Assembly (NCBI GenBank): GCA_947652115.1
Contig: OX393567.1
Span: 16,238,786-16,302,785 of the forward strand
Direction: 5' to 3'
DNA: 64,000 nt
From: Blastomussa wellsi
Taxonomy: Eukaryota > Cnidaria > Anthozoa > Scleractinia > Plerogyridae
In this document: in pieces, positions 58,101 through 64,000 of the stretch
Numbering within the stretch: position 1 is the first letter of the stretch
How the letters are laid out: every line of letters begins with the position of its first letter
Made by a program: the position numbers and the translations under genes
Notes under the pieces: generated by a model
Seen by the model: only the letters and a program-made list of their open reading frames with translations
The model's database searches: none
What the model was told of the DNA's origin: nothing

Positions 58101-61100
58101 TATGACCGATTCAGATATCGTGCAAGCTACAATTCAAACACAATGAAACCAGGTAGAATTTGAGAACATTACATGTACTTAAATTCGTGAACTGTGAGCA
58201 GCCTTTCTGAGGTAAACATTAAAGTATGTTGCATTCATGATCAAAGGAGCCTTTGATAGCACTTTTTATACTCCTGGTTGTAGAACCACACTGTAAGAGT
58301 CTAGGCTTCCCCCACAGACAGTGACAGGACACCACTGGAACAACAACAACGTAACTTAACAGAGCTTACACTTTTGACCTCAAATACACCAAACAGCAAG
58401 AACGTTTTACAGTAATCAGAGTAACTTCAAGGTTAAGGTTGACCAGTGTCATTGTGCTTTTCAGTCACTGGTTTTAATTTGTTTTGGTGGGAGGGGTGTG
58501 TGTTGGGGGGGGGGGGGGGGGGCACTGCGGCTTAATGGTTAGTGTGCTGCACTCTGGATCAAGCAGTCTGGATTCTAGCTCTTGCTAGGTCACTGTGTGG
58601 TTTTTTGGGCAAGACACTGCCTGTCTCCACCAAGGAGTGCAAAATATATGGAAACCTGCAAATTCATTGGGCCAATCAACACAATTCCGAAGTAGGCAGA
58701 TTTTCTATGTGGTTTAAATCCTTTTGGTGAACATACCTCGGGGTCCATGCTGGATGAGTCAGTAACTTCAATATCCTGAACATAAACAAAATAATAAACA
58801 GAAATTAACAAAACTCAATATCAACAATCACTATAACTGCAAATTGGACAGCCATTACATATAATATTACTCAGCCATAAAATAAACAACTTCAGGTTGA
58901 ACCTTTTTCACTCAGAAATTGCCCATACCATAAGTTAACTAGTAATGGGTAAATTTGATTCATAATGTATTCCTGTGAGCCATGTAATTCATGTTAAGGC
59001 CATAAAAATAATATAGACCAACTGCTAAGTCTGTAACTTTTTGTATGGTACAGACCTCATATTTATTGTACTGGTTTATACAAAGCATATAATATTAGTA
59101 GAATTCTACTAGGATACTAAAATGCAAATGCTGCTGAGCTACTCATAAACTATCAGCCACTAGTGTCCAGTGGCTGAAGGCTGTCTACAGTTCAAAGTGG
59201 CTACAATTTTTTTGTTTCTCCAATGCTTCGAAGGCAGTTTAGAAATATGTGTGGATAACGGTAATTAATTTCACAAGAACACTAAACATGACAGGAGTCA
59301 CTGTTACACGAGTTTAAAATGTCAAAATTCTTAAATGAATTGATAAGCATGCGCACACAGCTCCAACTTTCAAATGACAATTCATTCCGCACATGATTTC
59401 ACTAAAGCATGAAGCCCCCTGGTGGGGGACGTTGTGTTGTGTTCTTGGACAAGATACAGTGGTTCTCTCCACCCAGGTGTATAAATAGGTACTGGCAAAT
59501 TTACTGCTGGGGGGTAACCCTGTGATGGACTAGCATCCCATCCAGGGGGGAGTAGAAATACTCCTAGTCACTTCATGCTAGTCACTATCATGGGATAGAA
59601 ATCTTTAGCTCGTGAAATAGAAGATACCTACAGGGGATGCATAGAGATTGCTGGGCTGCACGTACGAGTTGTATGGTGGCTCTGTAACTGAACTGTAGGG
59701 GGATGACTTAGCACTGGGGCGGGCTCGCATCTAAAATATAGAGAGAATAAAGATGCTGTTCAAAAGGCACTGGAAGAAACAAAATTATATTTAGCAGTCA
59801 AACTAGGTACTGATACTGTTAACTACAAAATGCCTGCTTGGAAACTGAAAAGTAAATCCTAAGCTTGAATGTGATTATATAACAATTATTCCATGAGCCC
59901 GCGTTGGATATGAAGTGATAAAATAACCAACGAGCGCGTAGCGCGAGTTGGTTATAATCCCTTCATATCCAACAAGGGCGAATGGAATAATTGTTTTAGT
60001 AAATTCTCAAACCGGGTTTTGCCGCCGATTTTTATTTCCACAATTTTACAAAGCGTAAAATAAAAACTTTGGCGCACTATTTTCCATATGACGTAAAACT
60101 CCGACTATTGGCTCATAGTCGGAGTTTTTTAGCCAATCAAAAAGCTAGAAATGCAATAGTCGGAGCTGAGAATATACTAAATGTGCATATGTGTGATTAT
60201 GTACGTGCATGTTAAGGTTTAAAATTTAAGCCAGTTTTATTTCTATTTTCCATTAGTTTCAAATTATGAATCATAATAAATATGAAACAAAGGCAACATT
60301 TAAAACCAAAGACAAATTTAGCTCACAACACAAGGTTTTGCTACTTGGAAATTACAATCTGAGCTGCTTTCAACCAGAGAGGGTGTATTTCAATTTGTCA
60401 CTGTGTCTGTGGGGAGGGGTGGGGGTGGGGTACAAACCACCATCTGAGCTAACCAACGAGGATGTGCTATAGTTGGGGGAGGGGGTGGGGAATCAGAGGT
60501 AAATGTAAAAATGTTGAGCAGCATAGAGTCGGGGGAGACTGCTGTTCCCCCATCCCGATTCCCACTGCCCCTTCTCCCCCATAATACACCTTATGCAGGC
60601 TAGATGTACTGAGCCACTAGATAAGATCTCAAGATTGAAGCGAAGGACTTAATAATGTATTGTCAATATGAGCTTGTAACATCCTTTGTTCACATTTATT
60701 ATCATTTTGGAATGCATTGATAAACTTTTGCCGTTTTGATTAATGTACAAATTCCTATTAAAACAACTTAGGAGAGACAGTAAGGAGAATTGATCTATGA
60801 ACATACATCCTTGGTCGCCTCTTCTTGTGACAGTGATAATGCCATGGCAAGTTGTAACTCTTCCTCTTCTTCATCTTGAATTTCTTGTGCAGATTTCTTA
60901 ACTGGGACCTACAAGCAAACGAAATGACAAGCAGTTACAAAATTATCAAACCTGACTGGTTTCTTACAAACCTGTACCTTCCTCAGGGATTTCATAAGAC
61001 TACTTGAAGTCGGTCTTTTCTCTAAAGTTCGGAGGAGCCGACGAAAACAAGGCAGTATAGACAGGAGCAGTTTAAGGCGAGACAAGAAAAAAACGACTAC

Positions 61101-63518
61101 TGACAGACTCTTGCATTTTTGGGGAATATCTCCATCAGCACAGGAAGAGAGAAGCTGATTGGCCAATTTAAGTTGCATGTGTGGAATTGTGTCACTGATC
61201 TTTATGCAGCAGATCAACTGCATTTTTAAGTTATACATGTCCTACTTTCTGGCTCATTATAAACTTATCTTATTTCACAATCCAACCAATGAAAACAATA
61301 CTGCTCTATGACAAGATTAATGGTGTTCAGTTGCACTGAAGCAATTCACAAGCTCTTTAAAAGAACTTTCTATAATAAAACTTTACATTACACACGCAAC
61401 TTTAGATTGGCTTATCAGTTCCATTGGTAGGCTGACAGACATCCTCAAAATATGCAAGAGCTTGTCTACAGTCTGTTTTCTTGTGTCATTATAGAAAGGG
61501 AGGAAATATTATTTTCTTGATGAAAATTTGATTATTGTTATGGTGGAAACTGAGGATACTGTGTTGAACAAAAGGGATCAGAATGTTTTGGCAAGATAAT
61601 GTGAAATGGATACTGCACAATATCGCTTATTGGGCTAACAACCTGTGCCATCACCAGGGTTCCAGTTAAGTTTTTGAGGCAAGGTGCCATTCAAGTTATT
61701 CCAACGGCTCAAATACCCACTGTTCCCAACAAATCCTTATAAGTTTATTTGTCAGGTCAAGAAGCTCACCTGTCGGGTTTTTGACCCGAGACCCCGCTCT
61801 TATCTGGAACACTGCATCACATCTGATATTTAGGAATAATATATTTAAGATGCTTTGTAGGATTTCTGATTAACACAGTCCTGTATGGAGAAACTTTAGT
61901 CTTAAAATCCTCACCTGTGTTTCACGGCTTAGAGGGCTGTTAAGGTATTCTGGTGGCAGATCAGAATCTGAAGATGCACTGTCAGACTTCTTGGAACCTT
62001 CCTCGCTTTTCCTAGACAGAAATAACACAATAACTACAAAAATTAACATTTGTGATTTGTTAGCGGCAAGCAATATAATAATAATAAAATTATTTGGAAA
62101 TGCCAAGGGCACACTAACAGCTCACTTGCAGTCAACATATCCTTGTTTTATTGTGAGTGTAAAAAGCCAAAATGTGTCACTGCTATCTGTACTCTCTTGC
62201 AATGCTATTGCATAATCACATGACAAGGGGTCTCTGATTACAAATCTTATGAGCACAGAAATGAATACAATGTCATTGTCGTGACAGGTCCAATCAACAG
62301 TGGAAAAACATCAACCATTCAGAAAATAACCCAAAACTGACTGTAACATTCCTTCTTACCCTGCTGATGGATTCAGCTTGTAATAGCATGGATCACAGAC
62401 ACGTACTTCTCTTTCAATGCCATATTGTGGAATAATAGAAGACTTAGAGGAACACTTCTGGCAAAACACTTGACCACAATTCCTGCAATGGTGCTAAAGA
62501 TAATACAATAATTGAACATGGAATAACTAATTGTCTTATGTTTTAATTTTGCTGTCATCACAGTGGCTTTAATTTGTTTGTGTTTTAATTTTTTCAGGAC
62601 AGTTTGATTTTTCATTACAAAATCAAACCAGTTGGTAAATTTGACACCACATTAATTAAACAAATTTTAGCAACAAAATATTTACTTGAGTTGGTCTTGA
62701 AATCATTCCAAAGCTCAACACTGCCATTCCTAAACTGTAGCTTTACTGATTAACACCTTCATACAATGTATAATTGATACTGACCTATGGTACAGTAACT
62801 GTTAGTAGTTTCCAGTAACATACTGCTTGAAATGCTACATATTCTGATGCACCAAGCATCCTTATCAATCATCTCTAGATCTCTGCAAGAAATTAAGGAA
62901 GCCCTTTTTACCTGTCTTTGAAATGTTGAGAACTTGACTCTGCACATGTGACAAACATCACCCTCCGCCCATTCTGGAGCCTGGCAAAAGAAGAGACAAT
63001 CTGTGATAAATACAAACCACATTTGATCCCTCGGACCTAATGCTTTTATGCCACTGAGAATATACAACAATTTTTTACCTTAAGCCATTGGACAAGCCTT
63101 TTTGCACAATGATCACACTTTTTCTTTTGACATAGTTACAGGGAGGGATGGATAATTCTTAAAGGAGCTACCGGTAACGGTTTGTGCCTTTTGAAAAATT
63201 TAGCCTAAATTTTTCAAAATCGCAATTTCTAATCCGTCTCAATCTTCTCCATCTTTAGCCATCCTTGTTCCTGTTTCGTTCAGTATAAACTCTTTGGTGT
63301 TTTTCTTTCTTAGTAAACTATTAGTTTTAGGTTTCCTTCATTTTAAGCGAAATTTGGTTCATCACAAAAAGTAAGTCCAGTGGTATTAAAGTAGCTCCTT
63401 TAATATTATGTAATAAATAGTAATAAATAATTACATGCTATAAGTAACACCTCTAAACTTACTGTTTCTGCTGTGAACAAGGCATCACTTGACTCGCTTA
63501 TTGGAGGGAATTTGTAAC
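53570..63518 (-). CDS. HGS: Hrs, ESCRT-0 subunit (5' VHS exons outside window)
   Basis: Eleven exons on the minus strand: 63518-63463, 62980-62912, 62493-62360, 62011-61915, 60908-60807, 59730-59632, 58775-58737, 58126-58007, 55606-55466, 55351-55279 and 55164-53570. All phases match; they give 840 residues ending in SFD and TAA. In order the product has the pre-FYVE linker, FYVE zinc finger, PPEYL-type linker, a ubiquitin-interacting motif, [15 protein letters not shown], the GAT/STAM-binding helical core with Gln-rich coiled coil, and a long Pro/Gln-rich tail. Hrs sits on early endosomes through FYVE-PI3P binding, binds ubiquitinated cargo with STAM and clathrin, and recruits ESCRT-I. With the missing VHS domain the protein would approach 1000 residues, longer than the vertebrate 777, owing to the tail. 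Confidence 0.95.
53770..54010 (-). repeat. HGS: In-frame 18-base coding minisatellite in HGS
   Basis: About a dozen units encoding QMQQGP or QIQQGT. The central units at about 53870-53950 are nearly identical at DNA level. Confidence 0.9.
55279..55606 (-). CDS. HGS: HGS helical core exons
   Basis: Exons 55606-55466 and 55351-55279 encode [20 protein letters not shown] and [20 protein letters not shown], the GAT-like helical region through which Hrs pairs with STAM. Confidence 0.92.
56195..56620 (+). repeat. Dispersed repeat, copy B
   Basis: Opposite-orientation partner of 25312-25620; lies in an HGS intron. Confidence 0.75.
58500..58640 (+). repeat. SINE copy behind a poly-G tract
   Basis: A G-run at 58506-58522, then CACTGCGGCTTAATGGTTAGTG and CTGGATCAAGCAGTCTGGATTC. 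Same family as 24960 and 32290. Confidence 0.65.
59405..59600 (+). repeat. SINE tail copy
   Basis: GGACAAGATACAGTGGTTCTCTCCACCC, then CTGTGATGGACTAGCATCCCATCC and AGTAGAAATACTCC. It matches the tail at 24765-24870 in reverse complement. Confidence 0.75.
59881..59995. repeat. Long palindrome with GAGCGCGTAGCGCGAG centre
   Basis: Arms 59881-59938 and 59941-59995, nearly contiguous (AACAATTATTCCAT ... ATGGAATAATTGTT). HGS intron. Confidence 0.9.
60060..60170. repeat. AACTCCGACTATTGG inverted repeat
   Basis: AAAACTCCGACTATTGGCTC is mirrored immediately by ATAGTCGGAGTTTTTTAGCC. HGS intron. Confidence 0.7.
60807..60908 (-). CDS. HGS: HGS ubiquitin-interacting motif exon
   Basis: 34 codons including [19 protein letters not shown], the UIM signature (acidic run, then A-x-x-x-S), in phase 0. 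Confidence 0.95.
62360..62980 (-). CDS. HGS: HGS FYVE-domain exons
   Basis: Exons 62980-62912 and 62493-62360. The first starts [13 protein letters not shown], the FYVE WxxD-like entry and first CxxC. The second starts [15 protein letters not shown], giving with the preceding residues the basic HHCR PI3P-binding motif, and ends RVCDPCYY, the last zinc-binding pair. All eight zinc ligands are present. Confidence 0.95.
63160..63360 (-). repeat. Dispersed repeat, inverted relative of 47525-47712
   Basis: TAATCCGTCTCAATCTTC.CCAT..TTAGCCATCCTTGTTCC and flanks. Lies in an HGS intron. Confidence 0.75.
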
Positions 63519-63784
63519 CTGTTCATAGGGCAAGACAAAGAACTAGACTAGGTATATAATTACCGGTATATCAATATTGACGGTGGTCTAGATTTTTTAG
63601 CTAGACTGGTTATGTTTAACGGTGAGAACAAAATGCTGACTTCACAAAAATTATAAATGGGAGTGGCAAAAAAGTTAATGAGAATAAAGTAAAGAGGACA
63701 AGCAAACTTTGGCAAATTTTCCAGTTGGGGCAGACCAGTTGGCTTTTCACAAGTATAGCCAAGAAGCTGAACTTGGAACTACTA

Positions 63785-63860
63785 AGAACAACATATAAGT
63801 AATCGGAACAAGATTTGAACCTGTGTCCAACACTCTAACTACTCGGCCACATCACTTCCC
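63785..63860 (-). repeat. tRNA-like SINE copy, minus strand
   Basis: The minus strand reads ATGTGGCCGAGTAGTTAGAG and GGTTCAAATC, like the copy at 10665. No HGS VHS exon was recognised between 63519 and 64000. Confidence 0.6.
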
Positions 63861-64000
63861 TAAATCTCTATTATAGTATGTAAATAATGTTGCAATGCAA
63901 CATTTTATGCAAGGTGGTTTGGGATCAAGATTCGATTTTAGGCAAAAGTTTCATATTCAGTGTATCTGGATGGTGAAGGAGCTGAGTGGAGGAAGGTGAA

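Noticed and set aside
1..64000. CRISPR arrays, bacterial operons, rRNA genes
   Set aside because: None seen; gene structure is eukaryotic and the tandem arrays present are minisatellites or duplications without spacer/repeat regularity.

Overview
This window is nuclear DNA of an invertebrate animal, most likely a cnidarian and plausibly a stony coral. The genes are intron-rich with GT/AG splice sites, two conserved eukaryotic housekeeping genes are recognisable, the background is AT-rich, and there are many tRNA-derived SINE-like repeats, palindromic MITE-like repeats, a DIRS/Ngaro-type retroelement and Penelope-like fragments. The taxon is inferred from style only and was not tested by a search.

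Layout. (1) 1-16723, minus strand: the 3'-incomplete part of a gene whose first exon (16147-16723) has a weak trypsin-fold resemblance and whose second recognisable exon (4270-4782) encodes an OTU cysteine-protease domain. Two small downstream exons follow (1732-1827, 1106-1186). All recovered exons fit a phase-1 pattern. The roughly 11.4 kb intron between the first two is full of decayed mobile DNA: a Ty3/gypsy-like relic, a KRBA2-like integrase gene relic, SINE copies, and a large inverted structure (11440-15400) in which THAP-domain arms flank two head-to-head Penelope-like fragments. (2) 16724-16919: a short divergent promoter region. (3) 16920-20491, plus strand: a two-exon gene for a signal-peptide-bearing protein with a glycosylated ectodomain and about seven membrane segments, family not recognised. 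(4) 20492-23417: intergenic repeats. (5) 23418-51740, plus strand: a complete 23-exon gene for RNA polymerase III subunit RPC5 (POLR3E), 683 residues with consistent phases throughout. Its intron 3 holds an apparently intact DIRS/Ngaro-like element (26022-30950) and its intron 6 a near-perfect 859 bp tandem duplication. (6) 51741-53569: convergent intergenic spacer. (7) 53570-63518, minus strand: the FYVE-to-C-terminus part of the ESCRT-0 gene HGS (Hrs). The VHS exons lie beyond the right edge.

The named genes are not a pathway cluster: transcription (POLR3E), endosomal sorting of ubiquitinated cargo (HGS) and an OTU protease-like protein. HGS and OTU proteins both deal with ubiquitin, but adjacency gives no evidence that they work together. 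What is most distinctive is the mobile DNA: the DIRS/Ngaro element, whose exact ends can be read against a second, uninterrupted copy of its flanking sequence; the nested THAP/Penelope inverted structure; and several families of long palindromes lying in introns and in the POLR3E promoter region.
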